DNA of 64,000 bases from Rapana venosa. Lineage: Eukaryota; Mollusca; Gastropoda; Neogastropoda; Muricidae. This document shows positions 27,576 through 38,200 of the stretch, one piece after another. Made by a program: the position numbers and the translations under genes. The notes under the pieces are model-generated. The model ran no database searches. It was not told the DNA's origin and was given only the letters and a program-made list of their open reading frames with translations. The stretch is taken from contig CM054140.1 of the NCBI GenBank assembly GCA_028751875.1, forward strand, positions 52,487,430-52,551,429, given 5' to 3'. The stretch's first letter is position 1; every line of letters starts with the position of its first letter.

Positions 27576-30340
27576 CAGGGTTGTAATAAAAAAACTGACA
27601 CCAGGTTTAAAAGTTTTTCTTCCCGACCCCCCCGTGGAGGGGGCATTGCCATGTTTAAAAAGATAACTCGAACCTGCTCTTTTTTCTCTCATTGAATCTT
27701 TCGAAGTCTGTGAATTTTCAAACCCCCCACCCTTTTGCTGTTTTCCGTCCCCTCCAAGCCGAAAGAAAATCTGCATTTTCCCTTTTTCCATAAATTTTTC
27801 AGAACCCCTGGACCCTAAAGCCTCTCTCCCAAAAAATATCATTCTCGGTGACTTTAAATCCTTTTTGGGAAAGCAGTCTTCTTCTATGAAAAACGTCTGT
27901 CTCTTTTTTTGTCAAACCACTCTCTTTCCAGCTGGGAAAAAGCAACCACGATAGGACATATTTTGACTGGCTTATTCTGATATTTCCCCGATCTGATAAC
28001 ATCTGTATCTATCCCCTTGAACACTTTTTGATCATTCCGCGTTTTTTTTCTCTAAATATAGCAAAGCCTATCAGAAAGAAAAATTGTCACCCCTGAAAAT
28101 TAAAGGGCCTAGATATTAAACTTTTCTTCACAAGCTGCTGAAAGCCTATCCAAACCCCTGGGCAAAAAATAACCCCCCTCAAAATACAAGATTTCTCAGC
28201 CGACTGCTTGATAGCATGCACCCCTACTGACCGTCTCCGCCTGATAGGCCATGTGCGCCCTGGGCACCCTGACATCCTGGGGCGCAAACGCAAACGCAGG
28301 CAAAAAAGAGCGGGGATGGGGGAAAAACAAAAACGGGAATTAATAACGCTCTTTTTGAAAAAGTAAACAAGTCAAATCTTTAATTCTTTCGAAAAAATAA
28401 GTATTCTCTTCCAAGTTTTGAGCCCCGTCTTGAAATCTCTCTTTTCCCCCAACTATTTCTTGGATCTGTGAAGGAAAAAAAACCCCTTCAACCCCAACGC
28501 TCTGAACTTTCCCTCTATTTTTCAGCTTCTTTTCCGAAAAAGTCTTTAAAAAATTCGCCCAAAGGATCAACTTTTCCAGCCCACACTTCCTGATCCCCAA
28601 ATTTTCTGGGCATCCTTCCCCTTTTTTTCATCCGACAATTTAGAAAGAAAACATGAAAAACTGAAAAAAAATGACTATAAAAACATGGTTTTTCCCCCCT
28701 TCTTTTTTTTCACACGGCCTACCACAATCATACCGCAAAACACAAAAAAGTAAAATCATCTCTTTTTCAGAAAAATTTTTATAGCTCCAAAAAAATGTAT
28801 AGTCACAATCCACCAAAAAGCATGACTTTGCCTAACATTCTGAAGAATAAAAGACCTGTTTTCCCCAATTACCTTTTATTTTTAAAACCTTGAAAAAGTA
28901 GTTCTCAAACAGTCAACAGCCCCCTTCCTCCAAAAATCTTCTTCCCGAGTTTCTCGCCTATCGCGTCAACCCCAGAGGGAAACCCCCTAGTACACACTTT
29001 AAACAGCTTTTACTACTTCTGACTCGGGAAATCCCCTTCTCACTCTACTCGACTTATCAGCCGCCTTCGATACTATAGACCACTCAAATCTTTTCTCCCG
29101 TTTTAAAAAAACCGGGGTTCGGAACCCTCACCGGTTTATTTTTTAAACCCTTTCTGCCGATTCCCGACAGTTTCAGTAAATAAGATTAATAAATTTTCCC
29201 AAATGGAAGCGGAATCCCACAGGGATCAGTTCAGGCCCGTTCTTTTCATCTTTTCACTCCTCACTGTCACATATAAAAAGTTCAAATCAACCATATTTTT
29301 ACGCAAAAATGACTCCAGATTCAAAGATGTTACTCCCGAAAAACTGCCTTCTCTCCCCGACAAATATGGGCCCCGCTTTGAAGATTTCAAAACTGGATGA
29401 CAGAAAAAATTACAGCTAAATGCAGATAAAACCGAAGCCATGCTCGTAGGGACCAAAAACAAATCTCTTCCATTTTAAAAAGCTTCAATGAAAATTGGGA
29501 AAAAATCAGTCCCTTTTCCCCTGTGGGTGGTTATCGACAAACACTCACTCTTATGAAAAATTTTCATCGACCTGTCAGTCGTGCTACTATAAATACGGTA
29601 TTTTGCAATTTAAAATACTGTCCATGATGCAACAGCCAAATTGTCACTTTCCATTCTTTTAGTCTGGGACTATTGTTTCTGTTTTGTTGGTTGCCAGCAT
29701 CATCTTCCCCTCCCCTTTAAAAGTATAAAAAACTCCCCGCTCGACTAGTTTCAGAAAAAAAAAATCTGGCACATTATCCCCCTTGCTTCTCCCCCTGGCT
29801 GCCTGTGCCACAGAGAGTAGAAAATAAGTCAGTACCCCCCTTTTTACAAAGTTTTCCACAAACTGCACCCCCCTCCTCTGTGAAATTTAACCTGACACCC
29901 TTCACGTTCCCCCGCTCTATGCAATACCCTTTTGCTACGAATACCCAATTCAACCAATCCAGTTGGCCGCCGCTCTTTCTCTATTTTGGGGCTCGACCTG
30001 GAATGAGCTCCCCCCCTCCTTCGCCAGAAACCTAGTTTTTACATTTTAAATCCACCTCAAGACAATTTTTTTTAACCCCCCGTTTCTATCGAGCTATCCC
30101 ACCCCACTACCCCTGTCCCCATCACCCTGCTAAAATTAGGACTAAAGGGGGGTGTGGCTTGGTTTTTTAAAACATTTGCTATTGAAATTTTCTTTTGTAG
30201 ATTTTGTCTGCGCGACTATGTTTGTAAAAAATATGTTTGTTTAAACTAGAATTTATCATTGATTGCAGACTGTGTAAGATTAGTTGGAAAAGATCCGCTT
30301 TTTTTGTCTTTTCAAGTTAGGCTATATAAAATTTCCTGTA
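27576..30340 (+). mobile_element. L2-like LINE, 5'-truncated copy B (error-rich)
   Basis: It is collinear with copies C and D from the shared 5' breakpoint (27585, AAAACTGACACCAGG) to the 3' end (about 30330, GGCTATATAAAATTTCC, then ATT-rich tail). Many single-base gains and losses and swaps to C or A runs leave no open frame longer than about 85 codons in the sense direction. Segments for the endonuclease, reverse transcriptase (29040-29300) and C-terminal domain (29640-30130) can still be followed in order. Confidence 0.88.
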
Positions 30341-31562
30341 TTTTTTTTTATTTTTTATTATTATTAATTTTCAGTAGTTGTATTAGTTGTAATTGTGCAG
30401 TCGTTGTAAAAGTTATTGTAATTGTTGCAGTAGTTGTAGTAGTTGTTAAAAATTTGTAACAGTAGTTACGTGTTTTGTTGTAATTTTAGCAGTGAAGTAG
30501 TAAGTAGAGTAGTAGTAGTGTAGTATGTAGTAGTAGTAGTTGTAGTAGTAGTAGTGTGTAGTAGTTGTAGGTAGTATTTTAGTAGTAGTAGTAGTAGTAT
30601 TGTTTTATTTATCAGTAGTAGTGTAGTAGTAGTAGTTGTAATTGTAGCGTAGTTGTAATAGTTGTAACGTAGCAGTAGTAGTAGTAGTTGTTGTAATTGT
30701 AGCAGTAGTTGTAGTAAATTCTGTAATTGTAGCAGTTCTTGTAGTAGTTGTTGTACCAGTAGTGGTAGTTGTTGTTGTATTTGTAGCAGTAGTTGTAGTA
30801 GTAGTTTTTGTAATTGCAGCAGTAGTAGTTTAGTAGTTTTTGTTGAAATTGCAGCAGTAGTAGTAGTTTGTTGAAATTTGTAGCAGTAGTATTTTGTTAT
30901 GTATATGTAGCGAGTAGTAGTGTGTTGTTGTAATTGCAGCAGTAGTGTGTAGTATTTGAAAAATTTGTAGCAGTAGTTTAGTAGTAGTTTTTGTAAGTAG
31001 TGTAGTTAGTAGTAGTTTTTTTAAATTGCAGCATTTAGTAGTAGTACTGTTGTAATTGTGCAGTTAGTGTAGTAGTTGTATTGTTGCAGTATTTTGTAGT
31101 AGTTGTTAATTGTAGCAGTGTTGTTAGTTGTTGTAATGTACAAGTAGTTGTAGTAGATGTTGTAATTTTAGCAGTAGTTTGTAGTATTTGTTTTTGTAAT
31201 TGTATCTATAGTAGAAGTAGTTGTTGTTGTAATTTTGGAGTAGTAGTAGTAGTTGATGTATTGCAGCAGTAGTTGTAGTTGTTGAAAGGGTAGCAGTAGG
31301 GTTAGTTAATTTGTAGCAGTAGTTGTAGTGGGTAGTTGTTATTGCAGCAGAAAGTAGTAGTAGTAGTAGTGTTGAAATTGTAGAAATAGTTGTTTTAATT
31401 GATGTAATTGTAGCAGTAGTTGTAGTAGTTGTTGTAATTGTAGCAGTAGTTATAGTAGTAGTTGTTGTAATTGTAGCAGTAGTAGTATTAGTAGTAGTAG
31501 TAATTGTTTTAATTTTTAGCAGTAGTAGTAGTTGTTGTAATTGTAGCAGTAGTAGTAGTAGC
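30341..31562 (+). repeat. TAG-rich minisatellite array between LINE copies B and C
   Basis: Begins at the ATT tail of copy B and runs as GTAGCAGTAGTTGTAGTAGT-type units directly into the 5' breakpoint of copy C. No gene. Confidence 0.92.
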
Positions 31563-31563
31563 A

Positions 31564-32907
31564 GTGGTTGTAATAAAACAACTGACACCACCTGGTTATA
31601 AAACTGTTTTTCTTCCCCGACCCTCCCGTGGAGGTGGCATTGCCATCGTTTATAAAGATACACTCGAACCTGCTCTTTCTTTCTGTCACTCCCTTCCTTT
31701 CTCATCTGAATCTTTCGAAGTCTGTGAACTCAACTTCAACACACCTTTCTGCTGTCTTTACCGTCCACCTCCAAGCCGTAAGAATAATCTGACATCTTCC
31801 ATTTTCCATCAAGAGTTTCAGTCACTCCTGGATCACTAAAGCCTCTCTCCCAGAAAGCTCATCATTCTCGGTGACTTTAACTTCCATTTTGATAAGCAGT
31901 CTTCTTCTGATGTCAAACGTCTGTCTCTTTCTTTGTCGAACCACTCTCTTTCTCAGCTGGTAAACGAAGCAACACACAGATCAGGACATATTTTAGACTG
32001 GCTTATTACTGATATTTCCCAAGATCTGATAACATCTGTATCTATCACTGATGAACTACTTTCTGATCATTCCGCTGTTCTTTTCTCTCTAAATATAGCA
32101 AAGCCTATCAGAAAGAAAAAGTATGTCACCCGTCGCAACCTTAAGGCCATAGATATTCAAACTTTCTCTTCACAAGCTGCTGAACGCCTATCACAAACCT
32201 CTGACAACAATAACCCCTCTCAACACTACAATGATGTTCTCAGCCGACTGCTTGATAAGCATGCACCACCTACTGACCGTCTCCTGCCTGATAGGCCATG
32301 TGCGCCATGGTACACCCATGACATCCTGGTCGCAAAGCGCAAACGCAGGCAACTAGAGCGGCAGTGGCGAAAATCAAAAACGGAAATTAATAAGCAGCTC
32401 TTTCGAAAACAAGTAAACAAAGTCAAATCTTTAATTCTTTCAGAAAAAACTAAGTATTACTCTTCTCAAGTTCTTGATGCCACGTCTATGAAATCTCTCT
32501 TTTCCCTCACACCTACTCTTCTTGGATCTGTGAAGGCAAGCCCTCTGCCTTCCATCCACAACCGCTCTGAACTTCCATCTATATTTTCAGCATTCTTTTC
32601 CGAAAAAGTCTATAACATTCGCTCCAAACTGGATCAGACTCTTTTCCAGCCTACACTTCCTGATCCCCAATTCTCTGGCACTCCTCTCCTTTTCTTTCAT
32701 CCGACAAGTGAGAAAGAAATCATGACAATTCTGAAAGAAATGACTATAAAATCATGTGATCTTGATCCCATACCTGCTTCTCTTTTCACACAGTGCCTAC
32801 CACAACTCATACCTGCTATCACGAAAATAGTAAACTCATCTCTTTTCAGAAAATGTTCCATCAGCTCTCAAAACTGCTATAGTCACACCTCTACTCAAAA
32901 AGCATGA
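31564..32907 (+). pseudogene. LINE ORF2 fragment: endonuclease end and linker (copy C)
   Basis: The first open part (31564-31839) reads RGGGIAIVYKDTLEP, the mid part of an APE-type endonuclease. The second (31933-32907, 324 codons) reads SDHSAVLFSLNIA, the conserved C-terminal SDH motif of the endonuclease, followed by a basic linker (RKKKYVTRRNL, KRKRRQLERQWRKS) leading towards the reverse transcriptase. A frameshift between 31839 and 31933 separates the two, and another near 32850 ends the second. The N-terminal half of the endonuclease is absent because of 5' truncation. Copy D has the equivalent at 38210-39348. Confidence 0.88.
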
Positions 32908-33094
32908 CTTTGACCCTAACATTCTGAAGAATTATAGACCTGTTTCCAATTTACCTTTTATTTCTAAAGTCCTTGAAAAAGTAGTTCTCAAACAGCTCAA
33001 CAGCCACCTTCTCTCCAACAATCTTCTTCCTGAGTTTCAGTCTGCCTATCGCGTCAACCACAGCACTGAAACCACCCTAGTACACACTTTAAAC

Positions 33095-34301
33095 ATGCTT
33101 CTACTAGCTTCTGACTCAGGGAAAATCTCCCTTCTCACTCTACTCGACTTATCAGCCGCCTTCGATACTATAGACCACTCAAGTCTTCTCTCCCGTCTTC
33201 AAAAAACGTTCGGTGTTACTGGCATAGCCCTCACCTGGTTTAATTCATACCTTACTGACCGATTCCAGACAGTTGCAGTAAATAAGATTCAATCAATACC
33301 TGCCAAACTGGAATGCGGAGTCCCACAGGGATCAGTTCTAGGCCCTGTTCTTTTCACTCTTTACACTGCCTCACTGTCACATATAACAGTCATCAAATCA
33401 ACCATCATTTTTACGCAGATGACTCTCAGATTCAAAGCAGTGTTACTCCTGAAAATCTGCCTTCTCTCCTGACAAATATGGCCCGCTGCTTTGAAGATAT
33501 TCAAAACTGGATGACAGAGAACAAATTACAGCTAAATGCAGATAAAACCGAAGCCATGCTCGTAGGGACCAAACACAAACTCTCTTCCATTACAACAGCT
33601 TCAATAGAACTTGGCAATACATCAGTCCCTCTATCCACTGCTGGGTGTTGTTATCGACAACACACTCACTCTCTATGAAAAAATTCATCACTCAGACCTG
33701 TCAGTCGTGCTACTATCAACTACGGCGTATTAGTGCAATTCGAAAGTACATGTCCACTGATGCAACAGCCAAACTTGTCACTTCTCTCATTCTTTCACGT
33801 CTGGACTATTGTAATTCTGTTTTGTCTGGTCTGCCAGCATCATCTATCCACTCCCTTCAACGTATACAAAACTCCGCAGCTCGACTAGTTCTCAGAAAGA
33901 AAAAATCTGAGCACATTATCCCTCTCTTGCGATCTCTCCACTGGCTGCCTGTGCCACAGAGAGTAGAATATAAGATCAGTACCCTCTGTTACAAATGTCT
34001 CCACAAAACTGCACCCTCCTACCTCTGTGAATATCTTAACCTGTACACTCCTTCACGTTCCCTCCGCTCTACTGCAGATACCTTGTGCCTACGAATACCT
34101 AGATTCAACCAATCCACTGTTGGCCGCCGCTCTTTCTCTATTTCGGGTCCATCGACCTGGAATGAGCTCCCTCTCTCTCTTCGCCAGAAACCTAGTTATG
34201 ACACTTTTAAATCCACCCTCAAGACATATTTATTTCAAACCCTCCTGTTTCATATCAGAGCTATCCCACCCTCACTAACCCATGTCCTATCACCCTGCTA
34301 A
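33095..34301 (+). pseudogene. LINE ORF2 fragment: reverse transcriptase and C-terminus (copy C)
   Basis: 33095-33472 reads LDLSAAFDTIDHSSLLSRL and GVPQGSVLGPVLF, core reverse transcriptase motifs. The catalytic FYADD segment is in another frame (33313-33678), so a frameshift lies near 33385-33405. The same frameshift is present in copy D near 40010-40030. The C-terminal part (33645-34301, 218 codons) reads SRLDYCNSVLSGLPAS, RSLHWLPVPQRVEYK and FSISGPSTWNELPLSLR, the usual L2/CR1 C-terminal signature, and ends at a natural stop. The protein would reverse transcribe LINE (and SINE) RNA at a nicked target, but this copy is broken. Confidence 0.92.
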
Positions 34302-34545
34302 AGTATAGGACCTAAATGAGTGTGTGTGCTTGTGCTTTTGTAAAACATTTGACTATTGAAATTTTCTTTAGTAGATTTTGTCTGCAGCGCACTATGTTTG
34401 TAAATATATGTTTGTTTAAACTATTGATCATTTATCATTGATTGCATGACTGTGTAAGATTAGGTTGAACGCATCCGCTTTGATTTGTCTTTTCAAGATA
34501 TAGCGCTATATAAGTTCCATGTATTATTATTATTATTTTTATTAT

Positions 34546-37500
34546 TATTAATTGTAGCAGTAGTTGTATTAGTTGTAATTGTAGCAGTCGTTGTAATAGT
34601 TGTTGTAATTGTAGCATAAGTAGTAGTAGTAGTAGTAGTTGTTGTTGTAGTTGTTGTAATTGTAGCAGTAGTTGTAGTAGTAGTATGTAGTTGTAGCATT
34701 AGTTGTAGTAGTAAGTGTGTATATGTAGCATGTAGTTGTTGTGAGTTGTAATTTAGCAGTAAGTTGTAGTAGTAGTTGTTGTAAATGTAGCAGTAGTAGT
34801 AGTAGTTTTGTAATTTTAGCAGTAATAGTAGTAGTAGTGTAAATTATAGCAGTATAGTAGTAGTTTTTGTAATTGTAGCAGTAGTAGTAGTAGTATGTAG
34901 AAGTAGAAGTAGTAGTAGTAGTTGTAGTAATGTAGTAGTATTTAGTAGTGTATTGAAGTAGTAGTGTAGTTGTAGTATTAGTAGTTGTAGTAGTATGCAT
35001 TTGTTGTATTTTAGCAGTAGTAGTAGCTAGTATTGTAATTATTAGCATATTAGTAGTAGTTTTGTTGTAAATTGTAGCAGTAGTTGTAGTAGTTGTGTAA
35101 TTGTAAGTAGTTATAGTATAGTAGTTGTTGTAATTGTAGCAGTAGTATGTAGTAGTTGTTGTAATTGTAGCAGTAGTATTTGTTGTATTTGCAGCAGTAG
35201 AAGTAGTAAGAGAAGATGTTGTATGTGAATCAGTAGTAGTAGTAGTAGTTGTATTTGTAGCCGTAGTAGTAGTTGTTGTAATTGCTGCAGTAGTTGTAGT
35301 AGTAGTTTTGTAATTGTAACACTAAGTGTAGTGGTTGTTGTAATTGTAGCAGTAGTTGTAGTAGTAGTTGTTGTAATTGTATAGTAAGTATAGTAGTAGT
35401 AGTAGTAGTAGTTATAGTAGTAGTAGTAGTAGTAGTAGTATTAGGTAGTAGTAGTAGTAGTATGTAATTAGTAGTAGTAGTAGTAGGTAAGTTAGTAGTA
35501 GTATAGTATAGTTAGTAGTAGAGTAGTAGTAGTATAGTAGTAGTAGTAGTAGTGTAATAGTTAGTAGTAGTAGTAGTTAGTAGTAGTAGTTAGTAGTAGT
35601 AGTAGTATATGTTGTTATAGTAGTAGTAGTAGTAGAAAGTTATTGTAGTTGTAGTAGTAGTAGTTGATGTTGTGTATGTGTTGTTGTTGTAATTGTAGCA
35701 GTAGTTGTAGTAGTAGTGTTGTAATTATACAGTAGTTGTAGTAGTTGTTGTAATTGTTAGCAGTAGAGTTTGTAGATAGTTTGTGTAAATGTAGCAGAGT
35801 AGTAGTAGTAGTTGTTGTAATTAGCAGTAGTAGAGAGTAGTTTTAATTGTAGCAGTAGTGTGGAGTAGTGTTGTAATTGTTGCAGTATGTAGTAGTTGTT
35901 TTTATTGTAGTAAGTAGTAGTAGTTGTTGTTGTTTTTGTGCTTTAGTTGTAGTTAGTTGTTGTAATTGTAGCAGTAGTGTAGTAGTTGTTGTAATTGTAT
36001 TAGTAGTTTTATTGTAAGTAGTTGTTGAATTGTAGCAGTATAGTATTTAGTATGTTGTAATGTAGCTAGTAGTTGTAGTAGTTGTATTGTGTACCAGTAG
36101 TAAGTAGTAGTAGTAGTAGTATTAGTTGTAATTGTAGCAGTAGTTGTATAGTTGTTGTAAGTAGCAGTAGTAGTAGTAGTTGTGTAATTGTAGCAGTAGT
36201 GTAGTAAGTGTAATGTAAGATGTAGTAGTTTTGTGATAGTAGTAGTAGTAGTGTTGTATTTGTAGCAGTATTGTAGTAGTAGTTTTGTAATTGCAGCAGT
36301 AGTAGTAGTAGTTGTGAATTGTAGCAGTAGTGTAGTATTGTTATTGTAATATGTAGCGAGTTAGTATAGTAGTTGTTGTTTAATTGCAGCAGTAGTAGTT
36401 AGTAGTAGTTGTTGTAATTGAGCAGTAGTGTAGTAGTTGTTAATTTAGCAGTAGTGTAGTAGTAGTTGTTTGTAATTAGGAAGAGTTGTAGTAGTAAGTA
36501 GTAGTGTTGTAATTGTGCAGCTAGTAGTAGTAGTGTTGTAATTGTAGCAGTAGTAGTAGTAGTTGTTGTAATGTAGCAGTAGTTAGTAGTAGTTGTTGTA
36601 ATTGTAGCAGTAGTTGTAGTAGTTGTTGTAATTGTAGCAGTAGTTGTAGTAGTTGTTGTATGTGTAAAGTAGTTGTAGTATGTTGTAATTTTAGCAGTAG
36701 TTTGTAGTAGTAGTTGTTGTAATTGTATGTATAGTAGTATTAGTCGTTGTTGTAATTGTAGGAGTAGAAGTAGTAGTTGATGTAATTGCAGCAGCAGTTG
36801 TAGTAGTTGTTGTAAGTGTAGGAGTAGTGGTAGTAGTTAAATTTGTAGCAGTAGTTGTAATAGTAGTTTTTGTAATTGCAGCAGTAGTAGTACTAGTTGT
36901 TGTAATTGCAGTAGTAGTTGTAGTTGTTGTAATTGTAGCAGTAGTTGTTTTAATTGTTGTAATTGTAGCAGTAGTTGTAGTAGTTGTTGTAATTGTAGCA
37001 GTAGTTACAGTAGTAGTTGTTGTAATTGTAGCAGTAGTAGTAGTAGTAGTTGTGTAATGTAGCAGTAGTAGTAGTAGTATGTTAGTATTGTAGAGTAGTA
37101 GTAGTGTGTATGTAGTGTAGTATTAGTGTTGTAGTAGATAGTGTAGTAAGTATTGTTTAATTGTAATCGTATAGTAGTAGTAGTAGTAGTTTGTAATTGT
37201 AGCAGTAGTTGTAATAGTTGTTAACGTAGCAGTTAGTGAGTAGTAGTTGTTTTGTAATTGTAGCATGTAGTGTAGTAAATTCTGTATATTGTAGCAGTTT
37301 GTAGTAGTTTGTAATTGTAGCAGTAGTAGTTAGTTGTTGTTGAAATTTTGAGTAGAGTAGTTTGTAGTAGTATTAGTTGTTGTAATTGTAGCAGTAGTTT
37401 AGTAGTTGTGTTGTAATTGTAGCAGTAGTTGTAGTAGTTGTTGTTGTAATGTAGCAGTAGTTGTAGTAGTGTTGTAATTATTAGCAGTAGTTGTAGTAGT

Positions 37501-38200
37501 TTGTAATTGTAGCAGTAGTTGTAGTAGTTGTTAAATTTGTAGCAGTAGTTGTAGTAGTAGTTTTTGTAATTGCAGCAGTAGTAGTAGTAGTAGTTGTTGT
37601 AATTGCAGCAGTAGTAGTAGTAGTTGTTGTAATTGTAGCAGTAGTAGTAGTAGTTGTTGTAATTGTAGCAGTAGTTGTAGTAGTTGTGGTAATTGTAGCA
37701 GTAGTTGTAGTAGTTGTTGTAAATGTAACAGTAGTTGTAGTAGATGTTGTAATTTTAGCAGTAGTTGTAGTAGTAGTTGTTGTAATTGTATCTATAGTAG
37801 TAGTAGTTGTTGTTGTAATTGTAGGAGTAGTAGTAGTAGTTGATGTAATTGCAGCAGTAGTTGTAGTTGTTGTTGTAAGTGTAGCAGTAGTGGTAGTAGT
37901 TAACTTTGTAGCAGTAGTTGTAGTAGTAGTTTTTGTAATTGCAGCAGTAGTAGTATGTTGTAATTGCAGCAGTAGTAGTAGTTGTTGTAATTGTAGCAGT
38001 AGTTGTTTTAATTGATGTAATTGTAGCAGTAGTTGTAGTAGTTGTTGTAATTGTAGCAGTAGTTATAGTAGTAGTTGTTGTAATTGTAGCAGTAGTAGTA
38101 TTAGTAGTAGTAGTATAGTATTGTTGTTTATAATTTAGTAGTAGTAGTAAGTAGTAGTTGTTGTAATTGTAAGCATGTAGTAGGTAGTAGCAGTGGTTGT
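34546..38200 (+). repeat. TAG-rich minisatellite array between LINE copies C and D
   Basis: About 3.65 kb of 30-bp units (GTAGTTGTTGTAATTGTAGC plus AGTAGTTGTA), very regular at 36590-37060 and 37380-38100, more (TAG)n-like at 35390-35640. It starts directly at the ATT tail of copy C and ends at the 5' breakpoint of copy D. Val/Ala-rich (+) and Thr/Tyr/Leu-rich (-) open frames here are repeat artefacts. Confidence 0.95.

Larger units (their letters stand above)
31563..34545 (+). mobile_element. L2-like LINE, 5'-truncated copy C
   Basis: This copy starts inside the endonuclease domain, directly after the TAG array (AGCAGTGGTTGTAATAAAAC), and ends with AGCGCTATATAAGTTCCATG plus an (ATT)n tail at 34525-34545. 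The order is: end of the APE-type endonuclease, linker, reverse transcriptase, C-terminal region, 3' UTR. Motifs LDLSAAFDTIDHS, GVPQGSVLGPVLF and FYADD place it in the Jockey/CR1/L2 superfamily; the GCGCTATATAA plus ATT-repeat 3' end is typical of L2-type elements. It is almost identical to copy D at 38201-41150, including flanking array sequence at both edges. The coding region is split over three frames, so it is inactive as it stands. Confidence 0.93.

Noticed and set aside
34546..38200. Regular 30-bp repeats suggestive of a CRISPR array
   Set aside because: There are no unique spacers; the units are contiguous degenerate triplet repeats in a eukaryotic LINE-associated array.
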